DNA of 64,000 nt. Source: Saururus chinensis. Lineage: Eukaryota; Streptophyta; Magnoliopsida; Piperales; Saururaceae. The stretch covers positions 21,825,057 to 21,889,056 of the forward strand of contig CP141148.1 in the NCBI GenBank assembly GCA_035235625.1. The letters run 5' to 3'. Position numbers and translations under genes: made by a program. The notes beneath the pieces are model-generated. The model did not search any database. It had not been told where the DNA came from and saw only the letters and a list, made by a program, of their open reading frames with translations. Positions 21,942 to 33,865 of this stretch are shown piece by piece (within the stretch, counting starts at the first letter, position 1; the number at the start of each line of letters is the position of its first letter).

Positions 21942-22151
21942 ATGGAGGCTAATGGAAATTTCAAGCTTGTCATCAACTTTGATGAGGCTAAGTTCCAATC
22001 ATTTTTAGCAAAACAAAAATATGAAGATGAAATGGTGACTCCCACGAACACTAGCATGTATGCTACAAGTGTTTCCAAGAAGAAGGCTAAACTAATGCTC
22101 CAAAGTCAAGGACAACTTCTTCCCTTCAATTTGCCTATGGCAAAATTTTGA
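21942..22151 (+). pseudogene. Start of the Tat polyprotein (leader ORF)
   Basis: The first ATG after the primer-binding region opens a 69-codon frame beginning MEANGNFKLVINFDEAKF and ending in a TGA at 22149-22151. It is probably the original gag start, now broken. A ~115-bp unit containing GACAACTTCYTCCCYTCAAT is present three times (starts 22111, 22225, 22341), running through and past the stop. Confidence 0.5.
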
Positions 22152-22420
22152 GTGGTGATAGTGTGTTCTCAAGGTTTGGGAATAATGCTCATAAAGACTC
22201 AAAGACTAAGGTTATAAAGTCAATGACAACTTCCTCCCCTCAATTTGCCTATGACAAACTTTTGAGTGTGATAGTGTGTTCTTAAGGCTTACAAATGATA
22301 CTCATAAAAAACTCAAGACCAATGTTACTTCAATGCCAAAGACAACTCCCTCCCCTTATTTAGCTTTGGGAAAAAATATGAGTAGTGATAGTGTATTATC
22401 AAGGCTGGGAACAAAGGCTT
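22100..22420. repeat. Three tandem ~115-bp units in the Tat leader
   Basis: GACAACTTCTTCCC (22111), GACAACTTCCTCCC (22225) and GACAACTCCCTCCC (22341) are each followed by a TTTRCC/TTTAGC block, GAGTRGTGATAGTGTGTT and CTCATAAARACTC. The periods, 114 and 116 bp, are not both multiples of three, so the duplication would disrupt reading. Confidence 0.7.
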
Positions 22421-22421
22421 G

Positions 22422-23090
22422 AGTTACAAGTTCTTAAAGTCAAACCCTAGTGATGCTTCGTGTGGGACCAATTGGGGCATATACCAACTTTGTCCCAACA
22501 AAGCAATAAATTTAAATTATTGGAGGATTTGAATGAAGAAATAAAGACAAAATTATCTTTAAGGCATCAAAGGCTCGAAAGAGGGAATGGACTAATGATC
22601 ATGACATTCCGTAAAGATGGTGAACCTTTCTAACTGGAAAAGAAGAAGATGCCTTTTGCTTTTAAGCCAAAGGAGAAGAATGTTTAATGCATGATGGTGG
22701 AAACTCCATTTGAAGAAAAGATTTGGCAAAAAGAAAAAAATATAAGGAAAATGAATGCTCTTGAGCATGAGTCACCTATAATGGAAAATGAAGTTTCATA
22801 AGGTGGCTATTACCCTATGGGTAATGATTTAAACACCAAAAAGTGGAGGCCCATGAAAAGAAGTGGACAAAAATATATGAGGTGGGAAAACTCTTTTCTA
22901 TAAAAAGGAAGATGAAGATTTTACTTACAAAGTGTACTATTTTCATGCCCTACATGTGGCAATCAATTTCAAGGACAAAACTATCAAGGGAATAACTTTG
23001 GGAAGAGACCACACTTTTGAGGAAGAAAGTCATCAAAATTTAGTCCATTTCCTACCTTTGACAAATCAAAGTTTTGTTGGAGGAGGAAAA
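22422..23090 (+). other. Degenerate Tat leader / gag upstream region
   Basis: Lys/Glu-rich translations in all frames with many stops. It belongs to the internal region of the 20131-37243 element between leader and gag. No domain is recognisable. Confidence 0.5.
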
Positions 23091-23092
23091 AT

Positions 23093-24883
23093 GTGAATGA
23101 TGAAGATATCAACAAGTCTTCACAACATGAGAGCAAAAGACATCCAACTCCTAAAGATAATATGTTACATAAAGATTTTGAAAGAGTGTCTTCTCCTAAT
23201 GGGTCTAATTCTTCAATAGATCTTGCCCCAAGAAGAAGAAAAATTTTAGAAAATCAAGATCAATATCAAATGATAGTTGGCAGAAATTGTCTTTGGACGA
23301 TAAACTTGAGGATTCTAGCTCAAATTCTCCTAAAATTTTGAAAACAACTCAAACATAGATCCCTAAGGAGAAAGAGCCTAATATTGCAATAGTAAATATG
23401 GTTGGCTTTAAAGAAGAAGATGAACAAGCAATCAAAACAACTCAATACTACACAAGGAGTAAAAAGAAAATTTCTTTAAAAGATGAGGGTGTAGGGACTT
23501 CTGCAGGGTCTCCTAAATTCACTTTTATAACAAGTGAATTCCCTTCAATCACTCCTCATAATGAAGATGATAGTGAAGAAGAGGTTCAAGTTGAGGAGAA
23601 TTCTACATCTTCCAATACTATCCCAATAACTTTGTCTTCCTTAGAATCCAAAAAAGTTGGAGTACATATGACAATGGGAGAAAGAGAAGACATAGAAATA
23701 GGGCAAGTCCCTACTCGTTTTATCAAATTCATGACAGATCAAGAGAAGCAAATAGAAGAATTTAAAGCTATGATTGGAGCATTAGCCACAAGAATTCAAA
23801 GTCAACAACAAGTCACTTCTAATCATCAAGGTGATTTCCATGAAGTTAATTCTCATGGGAATGAAGGAATGGATTGAGAAAGCCCTAAAGCACTTGTATC
23901 AAAAAAAGAGATGCAAGAAGCTCTTCCACACATCCAAGAAGAGTCGAAGTTGAGAAAAGCTAGAGTAAATTCCCCTTACCCGGCTTGGATAGACAGGATA
24001 CCTTTCCCACCTAAATTCAAACAGCCAAACTTACAAACCTATAATAGTCAAGCTTCCCCAAAATAACATATTTGCCACTTTAAGGCTTTGACTGGAAACC
24101 TTGTTGGTAATGATGTTGTACTAATTAGACTATTTGTTGGCATTTTGAAGGGAACTGCATTTGACTGATATATGACTTTGCCAGAAGAATCAGTACAAAC
24201 ATGAGCAGACTTGGAGGCTAAATTCTTGAGTCATTTCTTTGATGAAGAAGCAACCACTTCTATGGCCCAACTTTATTCAACAAAGCAGGGGGCCAAAGGA
24301 GACGGTACGCGACTTCATAAAAAGATGGAGGGCTCTTGCACTAAAGTATCCAGATGGAACAACTCAAAAAAATCTTACAGAAATATGTTGTTTGAATCTT
24401 CGAGTAAAAATTCAATTGAAGATGGAATTTATAAAGCCAGAAACTTTTAACAATCTCATGAAAAGTGCTATTGAGGCAGAGCAATTAGTGTTTGAATAAG
24501 AAGCTGAAAAATATAGTGAAAAGAAAGAGTATGCTAAGCCTACTAAGAAGAAAGAAGCACTTTATGTTCAAACTTCTAAAGCAACTTCTCAAGAGAAGAA
24601 AGACAAGATGGCTGAAGTAAAGAAGAGAACATTAAAAGAAAGAATGAATAGAGAATATTCTTTTGATGTAAATGAAACTGAAAACCTCTTTCACGAGTTG
24701 ATGAAGAAGGGGAAGATCAAGCTGCCGGAGTGCAAGAGGCCAATTGAAGAAAAACAAATAAATGATCCATCATTTTGTTTGTTCCATCGGATCCTGGGCC
24801 ATAATATTAAACAATGTTATGTTTTTAAGGATCAAGTGCAGACTCTAATTGATGAGGGAGTCATTAGGTTGACTCAAGAATGA
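23093..24883 (+). pseudogene. Tat gag pseudogene
   Basis: After an acidic, charged N-terminal part (23398-23877), the gag capsid core begins with FPPKFKQPNLQTYN near 24005. It runs through HFKALTGNLVGNDVVLIRLF, DLEAKFLSHFFDEEATTSMA and RDFIKRWRALALKYPDGT (24310-24365). This is the Retrotrans_gag domain, which forms the particle coat. Two tryptophan codons read TGA (TGG to TGA, near 24166 and 24203). One extra G in the GGGGG run near 24290 shifts the frame within the core. The tail (24608-24883) has a CLFHRILGHNIKQCYVFKDQ segment, a zinc-knuckle-like Cys/His motif. It ends at a TGA. Confidence 0.85.
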
Positions 24884-27200
24884 AAGAAAGTTTCTGCAAA
24901 TTTAATTTCAGTCCAATTTGGGGCTTTTGAGTCAATCCAAGTAAGAGTTCCTCATGAAGAAGATGATGTGGAGTTTAAATATGGAGAAGTTTTCCTAGAA
25001 GATTACGAGTCACTTGTCCCTCTTCAAATATCAGATAGCACCTTCATGTAGGTGCATCCAGATCTCTTGAAGAATGAAAAGTGGGAGATTGTTAAGAAAA
25101 AATCTCGTACACCCAAAGTATATGATATTACTAGAACGGGAGCATTCCTTCCCCTACCAAAGTTACGTGGTGTAACTAAAAGTCAAAAAATAAGATCATA
25201 AAGAAAAATAAGGCAAAAAGGAAGAGTGAGGTCTTGCCAATAGAATTGCTTGAACAAGAGCCAATGGTTCCATGTACTTTGGTGGAGTTTATGCCACCAG
25301 AACCTTGGGGAAAGGAGGAAAGACTAAATGACATGGTGGTCCCAATTTTCGAAGAGAAAGAAGTGATTGAAGAATTTTGGGAATGCAATAATGTCATTAT
25401 AATCTTATACTCAGAAAGTGAAGTTGACCATTAAGAAAGTGAAGATGACCATTCAGAAGTTGAAGATACTCTTGTCATTGTATTAGATTATGAGTCAAAT
25501 GACTCAATTGAAATCCAACGAAACGTTTTCAATCAAGAACTACACATTGAAATAAATAACAATGAACCATGGTTAACCTTTAAATATGGAGAGTACTTCC
25601 TTCCAAATAGATGGAGGGCTTGGCCAAAGGAAGAAGTGAGAAATACAGACACATGAACTAAAATAGATAAACCTTGGCTTGTTCTTGAAAATCAAAACGA
25701 GAAACTTTTACCTAATGGATGGAGGACTTGGCCAGAAGATGAAGAAAATACTATCCTTTTGGAGAATAAAGACATGGAAACTAAAATAGATAAGCATTGG
25801 GTTGTGTTTAGAAATGAAAAATGAGAAGCTTTTATCTAATGGTTAGAGGGCTTGGGAAGAGAATGAAAAGGAGGATAACTCACAAAGAAAAAAGACTAAA
25901 TGGGAAACAGAAAACATTGAGGGGCTACCACAATTTAAAGAACGCAATCTCACAATTCAATCTCACTTGGAGCAAAATGAAGATGAGATGATCATCCCAA
26001 TTAAAAAAGAAGAAGATAATGAAAACATAACTCATGATTGTCGTAAAGTTTCGGTGAAAGATTCAAAGCTAGGAATGGATTCAAATGACTCACCAAACCT
26101 AGTGGAGACATTGGTGAAAGACTTTCAAGAAATAAAAATAAATCTATGTCCCTCTTGGCTTGGCTTATCTTCAAAGATACGACAATCTTCTAAAAGCCCA
26201 AGGAACCCTCAAATTGATCCCTTTGTGCACAAAAAGAAAGAGTCAAAAGCCCTATGGGAAAAATAAATGAGTTTTGAAACCAAAGTTCCGGATGTAGAAG
26301 CTCAAAGACCTCCAAACTCGCCTCAACATCCGAAGGTGACTTCTTTCGCTGGAAATAATTTGTTATTAAAGCGAAAAGCTAGATTAAGGTCTAGAAGGGC
26401 TAAGTCTCTGATAAAATCTTCTAAAGACCAAGTCATGACCCCCAAGACTCAAATTGAAGTATCTAATGACCAACTTCAAGTCCCAAAGGTTCAAAATTAT
26501 AATCTAAAAGACTATAAAGAACATTGGGTTGAGTATATGGGATGAAAGAGGTACAAAATAAGAATCCCTAAAATCTCTCTATGGGCAAGCAATGAAAAAA
26601 TTATCCCTACTAGATGGGGAAGTGATGATGACTCGATGATTGTTCCCTTAAAAGAAAAAGACAAAGATGATGAGGGAATAGTTGTATGTAACATGATTTC
26701 TCTTCATCACTAGTACGCTCTAACATTCAAAGAAGAATACTTGGACTCCTGCAACATGACTAGGTTGACTAATGTAGAGGTTGTTCGAGAAACTTATTAT
26801 GATTCTGCATCCAATTCCAAAAAAAGCATAGAGCAAATCTATAACACTGAAGAATCAAATCCTGAAACAAGGTCAGAGTGAGATTATCATAAAGATTATT
26901 CCGACTATGTGAAGGAAAAAGAAAAGATAAAACAACAAAAAGTTGTTCGGTTTCAAGAGCCAATCAAAAGAAGTTCACCTCTTCCAGATATAAGTGAGCC
27001 TTTAAATTATGACTTGATTGCTCAACTAGCAAATGTATATGCTAGGTTGACAATGTATGATTTGCTTCAGTTATCTCCAGAGATTAGAAAGACGGTTGTC
27101 AATGTGCTAATGGAAGCTGAAAAATATTCCCCTCACATCAACCGTGTTGAAATTAAAGGAGAGAAAGAAATATGTGAAAAGTGTCATAAAGCTAAACTTG
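24884..27200 (+). pseudogene. Tat gag-protease linker region
   Basis: Charged, Lys/Glu-rich sequence between gag and protease, interrupted by many stops. The longest open pieces are 25967-26266, 26267-26545 and 26909-27313. A motif of the type KPWLVLENQNEKLLPNGWRT recurs about 120 bp apart near 25670-25850, a small internal protein repeat. Long linkers of this kind are usual in Tat/Ogre elements. No catalytic domain is seen. Confidence 0.55.
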
Positions 27201-27560
27201 ACAATCTTCAGGCAACAATCACATTCTCAAAGGATGATACGCTATTTGGAGACATAAAACATATGAGGCCATTGTATCATACCAGATATATTGGTCACGT
27301 GGAACTATGTTAAATTCTATTAGACCCAGGCTCTAGAATCAATATTCTCCTAGTTCATACATTGGAATACTTAGGAGTCCGTATGAAGAAGCTTACTCCT
27401 ACAATGACAAGTATTCAAGGATATGATGCAAATTCACAACAAGCTAAGGGAAAGATCCACCTAAAATGTCGAATAGGGAGTTTGACGTCTGAAGTAACAT
27501 GTTAAATAACCAAACTTCCTACAATCTTCTTTTAGGTCAGACTTGGATACATGAAAACCT
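27200..27560 (+). pseudogene. Tat aspartic protease (retropepsin) remnant
   Basis: ILLDPGSRINILLVHTLEYL is at 27315-27374, with the active-site aspartate in the D-P-G-S form often seen in Tat-type elements. It follows MRPLYHTRYIGHVEL and precedes a conserved GNRxS-less flap region around GYDANSQQAKGKIHLKCRIG. The protease would process the gag-pol precursor. A TAA lies directly before the active site (27311-27313) and further stops follow. Confidence 0.75.
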
Positions 27561-28690
27561 GGTGATCCCCTCAACACTTCATCAATGCTTCAAGTACATT
27601 GGAGATGATGGAAAAATTCACTGAGTCTTTGTTGATAAGAGACCGTTCAAGGGTGTTGAAGCCTATTTTGCTGACTCTGCTATGTATGAAGATGACGATA
27701 TTGAGGAGTCCGAGAACTCGAAAGAAATAAATCATCAAGGAAGCAATGCAAGGTTTGCAAATGCTAAAGGAAAGTACACTATCCATGTAAATGAAAAGTC
27801 ATATGGCAAATATGTTGTAAATGATGTAAAGAAAATGTCTTCCAAAGATGGTGTACGTATGAATAGAAATTTATTTTCGAGGTATATTGCATCTTTTTCT
27901 GAAACAACAATATTTACGGATCAACCATTTAAAATTTTGAAAAATGATGATTTTTTAGAATTGACAACTTACTTTGAGTTACCTTTGACTCATTTGCATG
28001 CATTTTCATATATAAAAAATCCTGAGGGATCTACTTTCCTTGTACCTGAAAATGATAATTCCAAGGAAATTATATTTCATCGAGTTTTCGCTCTTAATCA
28101 ACCTTCAAGAGAGGAATCGGATTTAGAAAAAGATGAAGTTGAATTAAAAAACTATAGTTCAATATCAAAAGACATTATGATAAAGATCGGTTACAACTTT
28201 GATTCTTCGGGTAGTCTTAACAATGGTATGGGGAGAAAAACCCCATTGCAGCCATCTCTAATGCCAAAATGAAAAAATCCTTCTTTATATGGCTTGGGAT
28301 TTAAACCAGACATTATTGACTTATCTCAGCCGAATGAAAGTGATAATGAATCATGGAAAACTTCTAGTTGAGACTCAGATGTGGACACTTGTGATTTCTT
28401 TGAATCACTTGAAATGTTTGATCTTGACGCAAAGTCTATAAATATGGTCTCAATAGAATGTTTTGAAAACAATGAGACTAATAATAATGAAAATAATGAA
28501 GTTGGTGATGTTGAAGGAATACAATAATATGAATTTGAGGAAGAAGTGAAAATTATTCCCCCTACCGAAGATAAGGTAAGGGAAGTAAATTTGGGTACAG
28601 ATGAACACTCATTGCCTATCTTCCTCAGCACTAGTCTTACTAGTAAGGAAGCATAATTTTTTATTCTTCTACTTAAAGAATTTAAAGATG
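27561..28690 (+). pseudogene. Tat protease-RT connector
   Basis: Open from 27682 to 28272 (196 codons), then stops. The product is acidic and contains KPWHRVFALNQ-like and MGRKTPLQPSLMP segments of the kind that precede RT in Tat/Ogre elements (a G-patch-like GLGFKP follows the first stop near 28290). No enzyme motif of its own is seen. Confidence 0.5.
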
Positions 28691-29600
28691 TGTTCACTTG
28701 GAATTACACCAAAATGCCAGGACTAAATTTGGAAGTTGACATTCATCATTTGAACATCAAGCATGGTGTAAAACCTATCAAACAAGCACAGAGATGATTC
28801 AAGCCCATGATAATGCAAGAAATTGAAAAAGAGGTTCAAAAACTAAAAGAAGTAGGATTCATTAGGGAAGAACAACACCCTGATTGGCTTGCTAATATTG
28901 TACCAGTCATGAAAAAGAATGGAAAATTTTGAGTGTGCATCGATTTTAGAGACCTAAATGATGTATGTCCAAAAGATGAATTCCCATTACCAATTATAGA
29001 AATTTTGGTCAACAACACAACTTGTTACAACCGTATGTCATTTATGGATTGATATTCTGGGTACAATCAAATAAAAATGAACCTAGAGGATGAAAAACAT
29101 AAAGCATTCAGAACTCATTTTGGTATTTATTGCTACACAGTTATGCCATTTGGTTTAAAGAATGCTGGAGCAACATATCAAAGGGCTATGACAAAAATAT
29201 TCAAAGAATATTTACATAAAAAGGTGGAGCGCTATGTTGATGACCTTGTTGTCAAAAGCAAACATGCAAGTGATCATTTAGTAGACCTTTGCATAATCTT
29301 TGAAATTTTAAGAAAACACAAAATGAGAATGAATCCTCTTAAATGCTTTCTAGGGGTGTGTTCCGGTAAATTTAGGGTTTATTGTAACCAAAGATGGAAT
29401 CAGGGTGGATCCTGCAAAAACAAAAGCAATAATAGAAATGAGGCCACCAAGAAATTTATGAGAATTAAATGGGCTTTAATGGCAATTAGCATATATAAGA
29501 AGATTTATTTCAAACTTATCTGGAAGATGTCAACCATTCTCTCGACTGATGAAGAAAGGAGTAGACTTTGTATGAGACAAAGCATGTGATAATGCCTTCA
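28690..29600 (+). pseudogene. Tat reverse transcriptase pseudogene
   Basis: It shows the RT motifs in order: NIKHGVKPIKQAQR, GFIREEQHPDWLANIVPVMK, VCIDFRDLNDVCPKDEFPLP, SFMD-YSGYNQIKM, FRTHFGIYCYTVMPFGLKNA, ATYQRAMTKIF and the catalytic YVDD at 29233-29244. At least three in-frame stops (in the KQAQR-F, GKF-VC and MD-YSG positions) and a frameshift near 29360 inactivate it. The frame downstream of 29370 is shifted relative to the LKGLQG-type connection region. The enzyme copied element RNA into DNA. Confidence 0.9.
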
Positions 29601-30110
29601 ACGAAATTAAGCGTTATCTCACCCAACCACCTGTCCTAGTAGCACCCATCCAAGGTCGACCATTCATCCTATACACAAAGGCTCTTGATCATTCACTTGG
29701 TGCGATGCTAGCATAGAAAAATGATGAAGGTCAAGAACATGCTTTGTATTACCTGAGTTGAATGATGGTTGGGGTTGAGCATAGTTACTCTCCTATCGAA
29801 AAAGAATGTTTGGCGCTCATGTTTGCAGTTGAGAAGCGAAGACATTATTTATTGGGTCAAACCACATTTGTCATATCTCGAATTAATCCACTGAAAATCT
29901 TGATGACGAAGGCAGGATCTCTTAATTCTCGTTTGGCCAAATGGTCACTTTTGGTATCACCTTATGATTTGGTATACATTCCACAAAAGGGAGTAAAAGG
30001 TCAAGCATTAGTAGACTTTTTTGCTAAACACCCTTTAAAAAATGGTTCAAAATTACAAGAAGATTTACCTGATGAAACCATCTTTTGTGCAAACTCTATA
30101 AGAGTTCAGG
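29600..30110 (+). pseudogene. Tat RNase H (first)
   Basis: RT-associated RNase H region with VLVAPIQGRPFILYTKALDH, a stop in place of Gln near 29716, YSPIEKECLALMFAVEK and a C-terminal GQALVDFFAKHP. The domain removes RNA from the RNA/DNA hybrid. A TGA at about 29759 breaks it between the two halves. Confidence 0.8.
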
Positions 30111-30720
30111 AAAACACATGGCAGATGTATTTTGATGGTGCATCAAAGATAAATGATAAAGGACAAAATGTATCCGGAGTAGGCATTGTCTTTATCACGC
30201 CTTAAAATTATATGATACCACATGTTTTGTGCTAACACAACCATGTTCTAATAACATGGCTGAATACATGGCCTTGATCATTGGAATGCAATTGGCACAA
30301 GAATTAGTAATGAAATCCCTTTTAGCCTTTGGCAATTCCCTATTAGTTGTTAACCAGATGAAAGGGGTTTTTAAAGTAAGAAAAGTTGAACTTGTACGCT
30401 ATCATTCCATGGCTAAAAAATTAGCAGAAACATTTGATGATTTTGACATACAACACATTGTAAGGTCAAAGAATGTCAAAGCAGATGTTGTTGCTGCCTT
30501 AGCCACCTCTATGATAATATTAGAAGGGCAGAGTATAGGAGTTTCTATATGTGAAAGAAGATTGTTACATGTCGAAGCTGAAATACTAAGTGATTGTAAC
30601 AATATAGAGCAAATTTCATTTGACTTTCAGTCAAATGATTGGCGTTCTCCCTTCATTGATTTCGTCATGCATAACATCTTAGCTCAAGATCCATCAAAGG
30701 CCGCAAGCATAAGGCGATGA
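30111..30720 (+). pseudogene. Tat second (archaeal-type) RNase H
   Basis: WQMYFDGASKINDKGQNVSG opens a second RNase H-like fold. It continues with SNNMAEYMALIIGMQLAQEL, GNSLLVVNQMKG and IQHIVRSKNVKADVVAALAT. This is the extra archaeal-type RNase H (RVT_3) that characterises the Tat lineage. The active-site D of FDGAS, E of AEYMAL and D of FGNS/KADV are positionally accounted for, except that the second D region reads GN rather than GD. A TAA at 30203-30205 and a frame change separate the first strand from the rest. Confidence 0.8.
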
Positions 30721-31710
30721 GCCCAAAAGTTTTATTGTGATGCAAAAATGACAACATTATATCGTAAGTCTTATGACGAAATCTTACGTAGGTGTTTATC
30801 GCAAAAGGAAGCTGAAAAGGTGATCCAAGAAACTCATGATGCCATTTGTGGCGCCCATCAACCAAGCCCACAATTGTAAGATAGGATCAAGAGGTTGGGA
30901 TATTATTGGCCTAACTATGATAGAATATTGTATGGAATATTCCAAAAAATGTCTAGTATGTCAATACCATGCAAACTTTATACATCAGGCACCTGAATTT
31001 CTTCACCCCACAAGTGCTTCTTGGCCATTCAAAACATGGGGAATGGACATCATAGGTCCTATTACCCCTAGTTCATCTAAAGGCCATAGATTTATAATCA
31101 TTGTCACTGATTATTTCTCAAAATTAGCAGAAGCTATAGCCCTTCGTGAAACAAAAACCAAAGATGTGTTAAAATTCTTGAGAACCCATACCATTAATAG
31201 ATTTGGAGTTCCAAGGAGGTTTGTTCATGATAACGGACCTCAATTTGCAAACTATAAATTTTATCAATTCTATGCAAAATGTGGCATCGAGAGTGTCGCC
31301 TCAATAGCATATAATCCTACAGCCAACGGACTTGTTGAAGCTTTCAACAAAACCATATGCAAACTCCTAAAGAAAATTATTTCAAAGAATAAAAGAGATT
31401 GGCATGAAAAGTTGCTAGAAGCACTATGGGCTTATCTCACCATAGTTCAAAATGCAATCAAGCAACACCTTTCTCACTTGTTTATGAGTGTGAAGCAGTT
31501 TTTCCTTTGGAAATTCAAATCCCATTGTTAAGAGTCGCTTTGGAAAATCAATTGACAGATAATGAAAATATCAAATTGTGCCTACAAGAGTTGGAAGCTC
31601 TTGACGAAAAAAGGCTAGAAGCCCAACAAAATACAGAATTATATCAAGCAAGGATGATAGGAGCTTGTAATAAAAAAAACAAAGATCTTTCCAGAAGGGT
31701 GACTTAGTAC
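30721..31710 (+). pseudogene. Tat integrase pseudogene
   Basis: The zinc-binding N-terminus is traceable: H in ETHDAICGAHQ, then CLVCQYHANF after a frameshift. The catalytic core is largely open in 30836-31531. It has GMDIIGP (first D, about 31046), FVHDNGPQFANYKF (second D) and TANGLVEAFNKTICKLLKKI (E), so the D,D-35-E triad is present. The C-terminal part continues in another frame from 31426 to 31707 with ENQLTDNENIKLCLQELEAL. It would insert the element DNA. It is broken by frameshifts near 30880 and 31490. Confidence 0.9.
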
Positions 31711-31959
31711 TCACCGTCAAACGACCAATGATTTTTACACATCAGTCAAAAGGCAAATTTGAACCCAAGTGGGGAAGGCCATATGTTGTTGAAACAGTAT
31801 ATTCCAATGGAGCATATCAGCTCCTAACACAAGAAGGTGATCGATGTTTGCTACCAATCAATGGGAAATTTCTAAAAAAATATTATTCCTAAAAAAATGG
31901 GGGTGATAGAAATGAAAAAGACTTTCAGTTGTGTCGTCAGAACTTTGGAAGAAGATGCA

Positions 31960-32735
31960 TGAAAAAGAAGAAGAAAGGGGTTGAATGTCAAAACTAACGT
32001 TAAGAGCCGATGTGCCTTTAAGTTAAGTCAAGCTGGTCCTTTTCCGAGCCAGATCAAATGCCAAGCTAAGATGGCGCTGAGAGTCGAATTAAAAAAATGG
32101 AACCAAGCTAGAACTTAAATTAAGTTAATAAAAAAAGAGAAAGGGGCTGAGTGCCAAAACTAATGTGCCTCATGTTAAGTCAAGCTGGCCCTTTCCTAAG
32201 CCAGATCAAACGCCAAGCTAAGATGGCGCTGAGAGTTGTATTCAAAAAAATGGAACCAAGCTAGAACTTAAGTTGAGTTGATAAAAAAGGGAGAAAGAGG
32301 CTAAGTGCCAAAACTAACATGCCTCAAGTTAAGTAAAGCTGGTCCTTTTCAGAGCCGGATCAATCGCCAAGCTAAAATGGTGCTGAGAGCCGTTTTAAAA
32401 AAAATAGAACCAAGCTAGAATGCAAACTGAGTTAAAAAAAGGGCATTAAGAACCATTGTGCCTTAAGTTAAGTCAAGTTGGTCCTTTCTTGAGCCGGATC
32501 AAACACCAAGTTAAGATGGTGCTGAGAGCCATATTCAAAGAAATTGAACCAAACTCAAACTCAAAATAAGATGGGTTGAGTGCCAAAACTAATTTTAAGA
32601 GCCGGTATGCCTCAAGTTAAGTCAAGCTGGTCTTTTCTTGAGCCGGATCAAACGCCAGATTAAGATGGCGCTGAGAGCCGTATTAAAAAATAAATAAAAC
32701 CAAGCTAGAACTCAAACTGAGTTAATAAAAAAGTT
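31960..32735. repeat. Five-copy ~150-bp tandem array behind Tat pol
   Basis: A unit containing AAGTCAAGCTGGTCCTTTTC...GAGCCGGATCAAACGCCAAG...GATGGCGCTGAGAGCCGTAT...GAACCAAGCTAGAAC occurs five times. AGCTGG/AGTTGG starts are at 32031, 32183, 32337, 32476 and 32625 (periods 152, 154, 139, 149). Tandem arrays between pol and the 3' LTR are a known Tat/Ogre feature and can seed satellite DNA. Confidence 0.85.
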
Positions 32736-32788
32736 AGGGTGAGCCAATTATATGTGGAGTAAAAAAAATTAATTATAAAAAATATATG

Positions 32789-32918
32789 GATCAACGCTGA
32801 ATAAATCGACAGAGAGAGCCGTATTGAAAAAAAAAACAACAACAAATAGATCGGCGCTGAATAAATCGACGCAGAGAGCCATAATCATAAAAAAAAAACA
32901 ACAAACAGATCGGCGCTA
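32789..32918. repeat. ~58-bp tandem repeats next to the middle LTR
   Basis: GATCGGCGCTGAATAAATCG...AGAGAGCCRTA...AAAAAAAACAACAA occurs two and a half times. It ends exactly where the truncated LTR begins, in GATCGGCGCTAGTTACTC. The shared GCTAGTT at the junction suggests microhomology-mediated joining. Confidence 0.65.
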
Positions 32919-33658
32919 GTTACTCACGTTAAAAAAAATGAATGAAATAAAATAGTAGAAAAAATACCAAGTCAAACCACTACCACATGCCAAGTGGTAT
33001 TCCCCACTACCCCACTAACTCACCACCATCTCCCACTACTTTATTCCATGACACAACCCTAATACTATAAATACCCCCTTCTTTTCATAAAGGGGGGCTT
33101 TTGGCAGTCAAGTCTAAGAAGCCTTCACAAACTCTAAAGTTCTTCATCCCAAAGGAAAACATTCCACCAAGAAGAGAAAAAGACTCCAAGAAGAAATCTC
33201 GTCCGCCAAATCCTTCAAATGTCTCTTTCTCAAAGCATCCTTTCAATTCCAAGGATTCAATACAAGGAGTTTGAAGTAGGAGAAGTTTCACAAAGCAAAG
33301 GAAAGAGGATTCTCAAGCTTAAAGACAAGCAGACATAGAAATGATGAGCTCTTACATGTGATCTTCTTCATTTTTATTGTGTTCTTTCTTTTTAATACTT
33401 GTAATCATCTTTTGATAACTTCAATATTCTCATCCTTTCTCTACTTCTAATTTGTCTTTATTTTTTGCCATTTAATTGAAGGGTTCGAAAAATTGGTTAA
33501 TTACTACTACTCTATCCCAAATTTTTAAGAGTAGTAGCACTTGGCCAAGAGAGGGTCATCCTCCAAAAAAAGGTTTCTTCTCTATCTCTTGCCAAGAAGG
33601 GATTATCCTATCTCTTTTCTTGTCTTATGCATAGGGAACCAACCGAAATCCCCCAATA
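32917..33658 (+). repeat. Truncated third (middle) LTR
   Basis: It corresponds to 21105-21888 of the 5' LTR and to the end of the 3' LTR, with its own TATA box (33066-33073), and ends CCCCCAATA followed by GATTTCT, like the real LTR end. The upstream ~1 kb, including the 60-bp repeats, is missing. It shares the CATAAAGGGGGGCTTTT block with the 3' LTR, but the 5' LTR lacks it. Confidence 0.8.
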
Positions 33659-33865
33659 GATTTCTTCCATCCATTCCCACTTCTAGCCCGACCATTATTT
33701 CTCTCCTTACTTTCAGTCTCCACTGCCCATATCTCCTCCTTTCCCTCTACTCCCCTGGGATCTGCCACTTGCTATTCAGCTCCACCGCCTCTCTCACAAG
33801 ATCGCCACCATCTCTCCACCTCCGCAGAAACACAAGCCGTAGAGGCCCTCATCTTCTTCCCAAAA
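33659..33865 (+). other. Captured host leader of beta-tubulin (C-rich)
   Basis: A pyrimidine-rich, GC-richer stretch runs from just after the retroelement's GATTTCT to the tubulin ATG (CTCCTTTCCCTCTACTCCCC, CCACCTCCGCAGAAACACAA). It is unlike the AT-rich element and fits a host 5' untranslated leader. Confidence 0.55.

Noticed and set aside
28690..31710. Integrated plant pararetrovirus
   Set aside because: RT, RNase H and integrase with TG..CA LTRs and a 5-bp duplication in gypsy order; no movement or coat protein signature.
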